Of a DNA stretch of 64,000 nucleotides, positions 1 through 9,397 are shown piece after piece. The stretch's first letter is position 1, and each line of letters begins with the position of its first letter. The translations under genes and the position numbers were made by a program. The DNA is from Magicicada septendecula (lineage: Eukaryota > Arthropoda > Insecta > Hemiptera > Cicadidae), in the NCBI GenBank assembly GCA_034769895.1, contig CM068367.1, positions 113,320,654 to 113,384,653 of the forward strand, given 5' to 3'. The notes beneath the pieces were generated by a model, which did no database searches, was not told the origin of the DNA, and saw only the letters and a list, made by a program, of their open reading frames with translations.

Positions 1-94
1 GCATACGATGCCACCTTTCTTTTTTACTCATATTATCACAATTTTTATTTGCAAAATTTACCAATGCCCTACATTTTTTAATTTACTTTTCATC
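1..94 (-). pseudogene. E0 pre-integrase zinc region, fragment
   Basis: The start of the integrase module, with the WHRMLG residues of the His-His-Cys-Cys region, is cut by the window edge. A frameshift near 68 and the stop at the end of the protease frame separate it from the protease. Confidence 0.7.
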
Positions 95-1338
95 TTATAT
101 AGACCATTTATTCCAAGCTACAGCTGTAGTATTTCCAAAATTATCAATAATTTTTGTCATTTTACGTTTAGAAATAATCATATTATTTTCCGTTATTTTA
201 CCATAACTTATTAAATTTGTATGAATATCTTTAGCATAAAATACATTTTGCATGTTTACTTCATTTTTCTTACCAAAAAGATCAAAGTAACTTACCACAT
301 TACCAATTTTAGTGGCTTTTACAACTCTATTATCTCCCAAATAAACATTAACAGGTACTTTAAGTATCATACTTTTATCAAAATATTTATCATCATTTAT
401 TATATGGTCAGTACAACCGCTATCTAATAACCAATTAATGTCGCAATTATTAAACTTAACTACCTTACTATTATGCGCTTCGTGATAGTCGACCCTTATA
501 ACCCATGCGCTCGTATCTGGATTCTTCTGCTGCGACTGAGTTGCTTGATGTGCTCTTGCAACTCGCTGACTTCGAAAATTGCCATGCCCTCTGGCGTAGT
601 TACTTTTTTCGGTTTCTTGTCGGCCTCGTGGTGCTCGCCATGTATTGCTGCTGCCTGCCGCTTGGCCACCATATTTACAGTCTCTCTTGATATGACCAGT
701 TTTGCCACATTGAAAGCATGTTCGCTGTTGTCGACTTTTATCCGCCATGAATGCGTTAGATTTTCATCCAGAAAATTCATCCTTTTGATGCTTTATTTCA
801 GTCATTTCAATTTTATTTTTCACATAATTCACGGTTTGATCTTCTTCTTTTAGTGCGTCTATTAAATCGCCTATATAACTGTATGATTCCGGCAACGTAT
901 TTAACATATAATTTAATTTTTCTTTTTCTGACACACTAGCACCCGCGTTTTTAAGCTCGTTCACAGTTTTTTCAAAATCACTGAAGAATGTCGCTGAATC
1001 AGTATAATTTTTAAGTCTTAACTTTTCCATTTTATTTCTATATACAATTTGCAATGCCGTAGACTTTTTCAAATACATTTCATCAAACTTTTGAATTATT
1101 TCATACGCCGTAGTTTATCACTAATAAATTCCAATTGCTTATTCGTTATAGTACGGTATATATAGTTCATAAACTTTAAATCATTATCATCCCACGGGTC
1201 TTTATCCTGCGCCGTTTTTGCCCGTGTTATCACTTCATCACATTTTTTAAATTTCAAAAACAACATAATACGTTTTTTCCACATACTATAGTCCTCTCCA
1301 TCAAACACTGGAATTATAATGTCATTGTTCTTCGCCAT
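95..1338 (-). pseudogene. E0 Gag and protease, broken
   Basis: Three fragments remain: Gag N-terminal part (1096-1338, 80 residues), Gag middle part (764-1078, 104 residues), and zinc knuckle plus protease (95-748, 217 residues). The CCHC knuckle and the protease DSG triad are intact. A frameshift near 1090 and a TGA at 764-766 split the frame. The fragment at 764-1078 has an Asn where most copies have Asp (VNYVKNK). Confidence 0.85.
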
Positions 1339-1427
1339 TTTCTTTATATCACAGCATGCGACAGCACTAAAAAAAACCGATACTCACTTAAACGGCACCC
1401 TTGACCACAAATTTAGTAAACCACGGA

Positions 1428-1439
1428 CCTCTGCTATCA
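1428..1439 (-). other. Primer binding site, tRNA-iMet type
   Basis: Directly inside the 5' LTR the minus strand reads TGATAGCAGAGG. This differs at one base from the complement of the TCCTCTGCTACCA-like 3' end known for animal initiator methionine tRNA, the usual primer of copia and Ty1 relatives. The same site sits inside every 5' LTR: 6599-6610, 11788-11799, 18755-18766, 24844-24855, 30914-30925, 36103-36114, 41294-41305, 47364-47375, 53433-53444 and 59505-59516. The identity of the tRNA is inferred from recall of animal tRNA-iMet ends. Confidence 0.6.
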
Positions 1440-1764
1440 TGTTAAAGTGTGGAATAAAGAAATATAAGAGTTTACACTGTATAATAAAGTTTATTAACCC
1501 ATACACAAATACATACTAAATACGCAGTGCTACGGTGCGTGCGTCACTTACGGCGTCTTACTACAAACTAAAAACTAACATTTTCTTTTATGAATTTGCT
1601 AACTGCTATAATTTTTTATTGTTCGACTGAGCTTTTCGTCATTACTGACACCTTCAGGTCTTAAACAACCTTAAACAATACGAAGAATAAAAACTAACAA
1701 ACTTATACATGCTTACGCGCATTACATATATTGTAAAATATAAATGTATTACATATATTCAACA
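1440..1764 (-). repeat. E0 5' LTR, long form (325 bp)
   Basis: The element-sense strand begins TGTTGAATATATG and ends CTTTAACA, the TG...CA ends expected of an LTR. It contains AATAAA (about 1492-1497), a likely polyadenylation signal, and TATA-like stretches nearer the start. The segment 1581-1699 (119 bases) is absent from every 3' LTR and is bounded by 12-base direct repeats at 1569-1580 and 1688-1699. ATTTT follows the LTR at 1765-1769. Confidence 0.93.
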
Positions 1765-2336
1765 ATTTTATTAATGCATTTGATTCTTCAAAATTTATAC
1801 ATATGTCCAGTTATGTAAGGGTCTAAATGAAATTTTGTTTGTATGATTTTCATTTGTAATTTCATAAAATTAAAACTGATGCTTTGATAAAACAGTGTTC
1901 TTTTTGAATTATTTGTCCTTTTGCTGTGTACTTTCAAAACTTGCAACTGCTGTGGATAAACCGAATTGAAGAATAATGCCCGTATTTAATTTTCTTTGCG
2001 GGGTCCATTTTCAGTGCGCCATGAACAGGCTGACGCAACCTGTCGACGAATGAGCAAGGCGGTGTTCCTGTAAAGCAGACGAGTCCATTATATTCAGATC
2101 CAGGGATTTATTGTGAATACCTCTTGCGGGTCGCTACTAACCTAATCCAAATCGACAACTCTTTCGTTCAATATACGAATAAGCATTGCTGAATCATGTT
2201 CGTGGGCGCCATTTTGAGTACACCGTAAAACTGTCCGCAAGTGAGAAATACGGAGTCTCTGTAAAGAATGCTAGTAGATTGTTTTTAAAATTGTCAAAAT
2301 AAAAATATTGTATGCTTCCAAACTGTGTAATATTTT
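1765..2336. repeat. Spacer S between E0 and E1 (572 bp, host flank)
   Basis: This non-element sequence starts with ATTTT (1765-1769) and ends with ATTTT (2332-2336), the two copies of the target duplication, so the pre-insertion segment was 567 bases. It has AT-rich ends and a less AT-rich middle (about 1980-2280). I see no open frame with protein-like content and no tRNA or rRNA gene. It occurs 19 times in the window. Confidence 0.9.
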
Positions 2337-2542
2337 TGTTAAAGTGTGGAATACAGAAATATAAGAGTTTACACTGTATAATAAAGTTTATTATCCCATA
2401 ATCAAATACATACTAAATACGCAGTGCTACGGTGCGTGCGTCACTTACGGCGTCTTACTACAAACTAAAAACTAACAAACTTATACATGCTTACGCGCAT
2501 TACATATATTGTACAATATAAATGTATTACATATATTCAACA
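2337..2542 (-). repeat. E1 3' LTR, short form (206 bp)
   Basis: It has the same ends as the 5' LTR but lacks the 119-base segment. It is marked by GGAATACAG and TTATCCCATAATC where the 5' LTR reads GGAATAAAG and TTAACCCATACAC. Confidence 0.92.
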
Positions 2543-2553
2543 CGCCTCCTTAC
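2543..2553 (-). other. Polypurine tract of E1, simple form
   Basis: The minus strand reads GTAAGGAGGCG directly before the 3' LTR, the position of the plus-strand primer in LTR elements. E5 and E11 have the same simple form. E8 to E10 have it next to an altered LTR end (TTCGACA). Confidence 0.65.
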
Positions 2554-2601
2554 ATTTATATTGTATTTACAAATTTAATTTTACAAATACACATTTCAAG
2601 T

Positions 2602-4208
2602 TCAACTTTTCAAGTTCAGCATAGTTCGAAATCTCTCAAACTTTTCTTTACACAATGACTTTGAAAATATATCAACAATATTATCATTAGAATTTACCTT
2701 TACAACATTAATCATATTTTCTTTTATATATTCGTGTACATAATGGTAATGAACTTCAATATGTTTAGAATTTTTCGTAAAACTTCCATACTTTGCTAAA
2801 TATATCGCTCCCGAATTATCTTCAAAAATATTAATCGGTCTTTCTAAAGTTATATTAAACAATTTTAGCAATTCTTTCACAAATTTCAATTCACTCACAG
2901 CTTCCGACAACGCTACATACTCTGCATATGTCGAAGCCTTTGTTACACACTATTGTTTTCTCGACTTCCAATAAATTACATTACCAAATAATCGAATTAC
3001 ATAACCAGTTGTGGATTTTCTGTCTAAATGGTCACCAGCCCAATCGGCATCAACATAACAATCTATAATTTCAGAATTATCATTTCTTTTATAAGTCAAT
3101 TTTAAATCTTTCGTTAAATACAAGTACTTTAATATTCGCAAAGCATATTTATAGTGTGTTTCATTATAACAATTCTGATATCTACTTAAATAATTTACAC
3201 TAAAGCTTATTTCAAGCCTTGTAGCTGAGCTTATATATAATAATGCACCAATTAAATTTCTATATTGAATATTCCTTCGACAAATATCAGACTTTTCAAC
3301 TTTTAAATTTACCTCCATAGGTGTATTATACATTTTACTGTTTTGTAAATTATACTTTCTTACTAATGACTCAATATATTTAGCTTGACTTAATATTATT
3401 TCACATTTACGGAACTCATATTCTACGGTAATACCAAGATATTTTTTAATTTTTCCAAGATCTTTCATTTTGAATATTTCTGATAAGAGTTTCTTAATAT
3501 TTTGTATTTTTTCTTTGTTACGTCCACAAATTAATAAATCATCCACAAATATTAATAAATAAATAGTATCTTTTCCATTTCCAAAAGTATATAAACAATA
3601 ACCTAAATTACTTTTCGTAACACCCAAACTTATTAAAAATTTATCAAGTCATTCATACCAAGCTCTGGGACTTTCCTTTAAACCATACAAAGCTTTTATT
3701 AACTTACACACTCTATTTGTGCAATCCTCATAACCTTTTGGTTGATGGACATATACCTCAGAACTTACTTTACCATTTAGAAATGCAGTTACTTCATCCA
3801 TTTGTTCAATAGTTAGACCCATTTGACAACAGTATGATAATAAAATCTTTAAAGTTTGCATTCTCGCAACAGGAGAATAAACATCATCAATTTTATCGGT
3901 TTGCTGAAAACCTCTTACAACTAACCTGGCCTTATAAGCATTGTCAGACTTTTTTGTATAAATCCATTTTACATCCAAAAATTTTTTCCATTTACATTTT
4001 CAACTAATTTCCAAGTCTTATTTTTATTTAACGAATCAATTTCTTTATCCATAGCTTTTGACCAATATTTACTTTCATTGCTTTCAAGCGCCTCCTCAAA
4101 TGTACTAGGAGTATCTGCTCTACAATAATATGCAAAAATATTACTATTATATACATAATAATCTTCATATCTTTTTGGTGGGTTTCTTAAGCGCTCAGAT
4201 TTTTTAAT
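2602..4208 (-). pseudogene. E1 reverse transcriptase and RNase H, broken
   Basis: In coding order: RT fingers/palm start (3649-3978) with KARLVVRGFQQ and the MDE...TAFLNG block whose Asp is the first catalytic residue. Next is RT palm (2950-3627) with FVDDLLICG at residues 27-30, the copia form of the YxDD catalytic motif, followed by RNase H beginning near DWAGDHLDRKST at about residue 193. RNase H then continues in 2602-2910 with EDNSGAIYLA and the KH-EVHYH block. TGA (3649-3651) and TAG (2950-2952) are in frame with the next fragment, so both are plain nonsense changes. A one-base deletion near 3985 removes the RT N-terminal frame (about 25 residues). Confidence 0.92.
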
Positions 4209-5265
4209 TTAATTTTCATTTTCATCCCCTAGATTTTCATCTGTACCTTTAAACCTATCATCAAGAGATTCATTATCTGAAGATTCATATACTTCTTCAT
4301 CAGATTCACATTCATTCAAGCCAATACATTTTACATTTTCTTCAACAATATCAACATGTCTAGCCACTATTATTTTTCCATTAATTAGCACTCTATAACC
4401 AACTTCACTATAACCGATCAAAATTCCCATATCAGCCTTTTTATCCCACTTAGAAAATCTTTTTTGTTCCGGTTTTCTTACAAAAACTTTACTACCATAT
4501 AAATGTAAATTTGAAACATTCGGTTTCGCCCCAAAAAATATTTCATAAGGAGTTTTCTTTTCTATAGTATTTGATAACGTACGATTTTTCAAATAAGTAG
4601 CAGCACAAACTATTTCAGGCCTATATTTTTTATGGATTTGTGCTTCAGCTAATAAACAACGTGACATATCCATTATCGTTCTGTTAAACCGTTCTGCGGT
4701 TCCATTTAATTCATGTACGTAAGCGGGACAATTATTAATTATAATACCTTTTTCTTTAGCAAAATTATAAATATTACCGTTTAAGTATTCTTTCCCATTA
4801 TCACATCTCAAAAATTTAATTCTTTTACCCGTTAAGTTTTCACATTCATTTGCATATTGAACAAGACAATTGAAAACTTCTACTTTAGACTTCATGGTAT
4901 AAACTTTAGCTATCTTACTGTAATCATCAATAAAGGAAATAAAGTATTTTTCCCCGTTTAGACCAGCTGTTTTAAAAGGTTCACACATCAGTATGAACAA
5001 TTTCTAAAATATCTTTTGCTCTTTTTCTATTATTTTCAAATGGAATATTATGCATTTTATTTTCAACACATATTTTACACTTCATGAATTCTGATTCAAG
5101 TTCATTTGGAATACCACTTAACAATTTATGTTTACACAAAATATTCAAATAATTAAAATTTACATGGCCCAGCATACGATGCCACCTTTCTTTTTTACTC
5201 ATATTATCACAATTTTTATTTGCAAAATTTACCAATGCCCTACATTTTTTAATTTACTTTTCATC
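4209..5265 (-). pseudogene. E1 integrase, broken
   Basis: The zinc-binding part (4981-5235) has HRMLGH (HX3H) and KCKIC (CX2C). The catalytic core (4209-5000) has CDNGKEY and NGTAERFNRT with 35 residues between the second Asp and the Glu, the DD35E spacing. The first Asp lies in HTDV. A CA loss near 4985 (CACACAT instead of CACACACAT) shifts the frame just after HTDV. The core ends at TAA 4209-4211, in frame with RT. Confidence 0.92.
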
Positions 5266-6509
5266 TTATATAGACCATTTATTCCAAGCTACAGCTGTAG
5301 TATTTCCAAAATTATCAGTAATTTTTGTCATTTTACGTTTAGAAATAATCATATTATTTTCCGTTATTTTACCATAACTTATTAAATTTGTATGAATATC
5401 TTTAGCATAAAATACATTTTGCATGTTTACTTCATTTTTCTTACCAAAAAGATCAAAGTAACTTACCACATTACCAATTTTAGTGGCTTTTACAACTCTA
5501 TTATCTCCCAAATAAACATTAACAGGTACTTTAAGTATCATACTTTTATCAAAATATTTATCATCATTTATTATATGGTCAGTACAACCGCTATCTAATA
5601 ACCAATTAATGTCGCAATTATTAAACTTAACTACCTTACTATTATGCGCTTCGTGATAGTCGACCCTTAAAACCCATGCGCTCGTATCTGGATTCTTCTG
5701 CTGCGACTGAGTTGCTTGATGTGCTCTTGCAACTCGCTGACTTCGAAAATTGCCATGCCCTCTGGCGTAGTTACTTTTTTCGGTTTCTTGTCGGCCTCGT
5801 GGTGCTCGCCATGTATTGCTGCTGCCTGCCGCTTGGCCACCATATTTACAGTCTCTCTTGATATGACCAGTTTTGCCACATTGAAAGCATGTTCGCTGTT
5901 GTCGACTTTTATCCGCCATGAATGCGTTAGATTTTCATCCAGAAAATTCATCCTTTTGATGCTTTATTTCAGTCATTTCAATTTTATTTTTCACATAATC
6001 CACGGTTTGATCTTCTTCTTTTAGTGCGTCTATTAAATCGCCTATATAACTGTATGATTCCGGCAACGTATTTAACATATAATTTAATTTTTCTTTTTCT
6101 GACACACTAGCACCCGCGTTTTTAAGCTCGTTCACAGTTTTTTCAAAATCACTGAAGAATGTCGCTGAATCAGTATAATTTTTAAGTCTTAACTTTTCCA
6201 TTTTATTTCTATATACAATTTGCAATGCCGTAGACTTTTTCAAATACATTTCATCAAACTTTTGAATTATTTCATACGCCGTAGTTTATCACTAATAAAT
6301 TCCAATTGCTTATTCGTTATAGTACGGTATATATAGTTCATAAAATTTAAATCATTATCATCCCACGGGTCTTTATCCTGCGCCGTTTTTGCCCGTGTTA
6401 TCACTTCATCACATTTTTTAAATTTCAAAAACAACATAATACGTTTTTTCCATATACTATAGTCCTCTCCATCAAACACTGGAATTATAATGTCATTGTT
6501 CTTCGCCAT
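5266..6509 (-). pseudogene. E1 Gag and protease, broken
   Basis: Gag N-terminal part (6267-6509) starts ATGGCG and has FDGEDYSIWKKRI, typical of copia Gag. A frameshift near 6262 leads into the middle part (5935-6249). TGA at 5935-5937 replaces a CGA kept in E3, E7 and E8. The 217-residue fragment 5266-5919 carries the zinc knuckle CFQCGKTGHIKRDC (residues 11-24, CX2CX4HX4C), which binds element RNA in the particle. It also carries the aspartic protease triad DSG at residue 109. It ends in a frameshift before the integrase module. Confidence 0.92.
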
Positions 6510-6610
6510 TTTCTTTATTTCACAGCATGCGACAGCACTAAAAAAAACCGATACTCACTTAAACGGCACTCTTGACCACAAATTTAGTAAACCACGGACC
6601 TCTGCTATCA

Positions 6611-6935
6611 TGTTAAAGTGTGGAATAAAGAAATATAAGAGTTTACACTGTATAATAAAGTTTATTAACCCATACACAAATACATACTAAATACGCAGTG
6701 CTACGGTGCGTGCGTCACTTACGGCGTCTTACTACAAACTAAAAACTAACATTTTCTTTTATGAATTTGCTAACTGCTATAATTTTTTATTGTTCGACTG
6801 AGCTTTTCGTCATTACTGACACCTTCAGGTCTTAAACAACCTTAAACAATACGAAGAATAAAAACTAACAAACTTATACATGCTTACGCGCATTACATAT
6901 ATTGTAAAATATAAATGTATTACATATATTCAACA
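6611..6935 (-). repeat. E1 5' LTR, long form (325 bp)
   Basis: Same structure as the LTR at 1440-1764, with the 119-base segment present and the group A reading TTGTAAAATAT near the right end. Confidence 0.92.
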
Positions 6936-7507
6936 ATTTTATTAATGCATTTGATTCTTCAAAATTTATACATATGTCCAGTTATGTAAGGGTCTAAATG
7001 AAATTTTGTTTGTATGATTTTCATTTGTAATTTCATAAAATTAAAACTGATGCTTTGATAAAACAGTGTTCTTTTTGAATTATTTGTCCTTTTGCTGTGT
7101 ACTTTCAAAACTTGCAACTGCTGTGGATAAACCGAATTGAAGAATAATGCCCGTATTTAATTTTCTTTGTGGGCTCCATTTTCAGTGCGCCATGAACAGG
7201 CTGACGCAACCTGTCGACGAATGAGCAAGGCGGTGTTCCTGTAAAGCAGCCGAGTCCATTATATTCAGATCCAGGGATTTATTGTGAATACCTCTTGCGG
7301 GTCGCTACTAACCTAATCCAAATCGACAACTCTTTCGTTCAATATACGAATAAGCATTGCTGAATCATGTTCGTGGGCGCCATTATGAGTACACCGTAAA
7401 ACTGTCCGCAAGTGAGAAATACGGAGTCTCTGTAAAGAATGCTAGTAGATTGTTTTTAAAATTGTCAAAATAAAAATATTGTATGCTTCCAAACTGTGTA
7501 ATATTTT
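6936..7507. repeat. Spacer S between E1 and E2 (572 bp)
   Basis: It is bounded by ATTTT on both sides. It has CATTATGAG near 7381, a variant shared only with the spacers at 31251-31822 and 36440-37011. Confidence 0.9.
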
Positions 7508-7712
7508 TGTTAAAGTGTGGAATACAGAAATATAAGAGTTTACACTGTATAATAAAGTTTATTATCCCATAATCAAATACATACTAAATACGCAGTGCTA
7601 CGGTGCGTGCGTCACTTACGGCGTCTTACTACAAACTAAAAACTAACAAACTTATACATGCTTACGCGCATTACATATATTGTACAATATAAATGTATTA
7701 CATATATTCAAC
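7508..7712 (-). repeat. E2 3' LTR, short form (205 bp)
   Basis: Short form without the 119-base segment. The last A of the plus-strand CAACA end is missing where it meets the duplicated polypurine tract. Confidence 0.9.
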
Positions 7713-7745
7713 CTCCTCCTTACATTCCTATTGCCTCCTTACATT
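7713..7745 (-). other. Duplicated polypurine tract of E2
   Basis: On the plus strand CTCCTCCTTACATT is followed by CCTATTGCCTCCTTACATTT, so the purine-rich primer tract occurs twice. E4 (from 20769), E6 (from 32028) and E7 (from 37217) share this form. Confidence 0.7.
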
Positions 7746-7790
7746 TATAATGTATTTACAAATTTAATTTTACAAATACACATTTCAAGT

Positions 7791-9397
7791 TCAACTTTTC
7801 AAGTTCAGCATAGTTCGAAATCTCTCAAACTTTTCTTTACACAATGACTTTGAAAATATATCAACAATATTATCATTAGAATTTACCTTTACAACATTAA
7901 TCATATTTTCTTTTATATATTCGTGTACATAATGGTAATGAACTTCAATATGTTTAGAATTTTTTGTAAAACTTCCATACTTTGCTAAATATATCGCTCC
8001 CGAATTATCTTCAAAAATATTAATCGGTCTTTCTAAAGTTACATTAAACAATTTTAGCAATTCTTTCACAAATTTCAATTCACTCACAGCTTCCGACAAC
8101 GCTACATACTCTGCATATGTCGAAGCCTTTGTTACACACTATTGTTTTCTCGACTTCCAATAAATTACATTACCAAATAATCGAATTACATAACCAGTTG
8201 TGGATTTTCTGTCTAAATGGTCACCAGCCCAATCGGCATCAACATAACAATCTATAATTTCAGAATTATCATTTCTTTTATAAGTCAATTTTAAATCTTT
8301 CGTTAAATACAAGTACTTTAATATTCGCAAAGCATATTTATAGTGTGTTTCATTATAACAATTCTGATATCTACTTAAATAATTTACACTAAAGCTTATT
8401 TCAAGCCTTGTAGCTGAGCTTATATATAATAATGCACCAATTAAATTTCTATATTGAATATTCCTTCGACAAATATCAGACTTTTCAACTTTTAAATTTA
8501 CCTCCATAGGTGTATTATACATTTTACTGTTTTGTAAATTATACTTTCTTACTAATGACTCAATATATTTAGCTTGACTTAATATTATTTCACATTTACG
8601 GAACTCATATTCTACGGTAATACCAAGATATTTTTTAATTTTTCCAAGATCTTTCATTTTGAATATTTCTGATAAGAGTTTCTTAATATTTTGTATTTTT
8701 TCTTTGTTACGTCCACAAATTAATAAATCATCCACAAATATTAATAAATAAATAGTATCTTTTCCATTTCCAAAAGTATATAAACAATAACCTAAATTAC
8801 TTTTCTTAACACCCAAACTTATTAAAAATTTATCAAGTCATTCATACCAAGCTCTGGGACTTTCCTTTAAACCATACAAAGCTTTTATTAACTTACACAC
8901 TCTATTTGTGCAATCCTCATAACCTTTTGGTTGATGGACATATACCTCAGAACTTACTTTACCATTTAGAAATGCAGTTTCTTCATCCATTTGTTCAATA
9001 GTTAGACCCATTTGACAACAGTATGATAATAAAATCTTTAAAGTTTGCATTCTCGCAACAGGAGAATAAACATCATCAATTTTATCGGTTTGCTGAAAAC
9101 CTCTTACAACTAACCTGGCCTTATAAGCATTGTCAGACTTTTTTGTATAAATCCATTTTACATCCAAAAATTTTTTCCATTTACATTTTCAACTAATTTC
9201 CAAGTCTTATTTTTATTTAACGAATCAGTTTCTTTATCCATAGCTTTTGACCAATATTTACTTTCATTGCTTTCAAGCGCCTCCTCAAATGTACTAGGAG
9301 TATCTGCTCTACAATAATATGCAAAAATATTACTATTATATACATAATAATCTTCATATCTTTTTGGTGGGTTTCTTAAGCGCTCAGATTTTTTAAT
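7791..9397 (-). pseudogene. E2 reverse transcriptase and RNase H, broken
   Basis: Fragments are RT start 8838-9167, RT palm with FVDD 8139-8816 and RNase H 7791-8099. Lesions are TGA at 8838-8840, TAG at 8139-8141 and the group A one-base loss near 9174. The MDEETAFLNG block is intact, unlike in E1. Confidence 0.92.

Larger units (their letters stand above)
1..1764 (-). mobile_element. E0: Ty1/copia-type element, 5' part only (group A)
   Basis: The left window edge cuts this copy in the pre-integrase zinc region, so integrase, RT, RNase H and the 3' LTR lie outside. What remains, read on the minus strand, is a long 5' LTR (1440-1764), the primer binding site (1428-1439), Gag and protease. 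It carries the group A lesions that can be seen here: the TGA between Gag and the zinc knuckle, and a one-base loss near position 68 where group B and C copies keep an extra base. Confidence 0.93.
2337..6935 (-). mobile_element. E1: complete but broken copia-type element (group A)
   Basis: Length is 4,599 bases from short 3' LTR to long 5' LTR. The order Gag, protease, integrase, RT, RNase H on the minus strand places it in the Ty1/copia superfamily, because integrase precedes RT. It is broken by lesions shared with every copy: a Gag frameshift near 6262, a frameshift after the protease, TAA at 4209-4211, TGA at 3649-3651 and TAG at 2950-2952. It also carries group A lesions: TGA 5935-5937, a CA loss near 4985 and a one-base loss near 3985. 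Private changes include a Lys-to-Thr and a Glu-to-Val in RT. Confidence 0.95.

Noticed and set aside
473-853. A 126-130 residue plus-strand open frame opposite the zinc-knuckle region, present in each copy
   Set aside because: It is the reverse complement of the Gag-protease coding region and has no start context or family resemblance. Its repetition only reflects the repeat.
1090-1098. The Gag frame change as programmed ribosomal frameshifting
   Set aside because: No recognisable slippery site or Ty1-type heptamer is seen, and other disabling lesions are present. It looks like a plain mutation, though I cannot exclude it without a live family member.
2130-2160. CTAACCTAATCC in the spacer as a telomere-type TTAGG repeat
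   Set aside because: Fewer than two repeat units are present, so chance is sufficient.
1440-2542. A single 1.1 kb LTR spanning the whole inter-element region
   Set aside because: The region contains two separate TG...CA units with the same end sequences and a target duplication between them. It is LTR-spacer-LTR.
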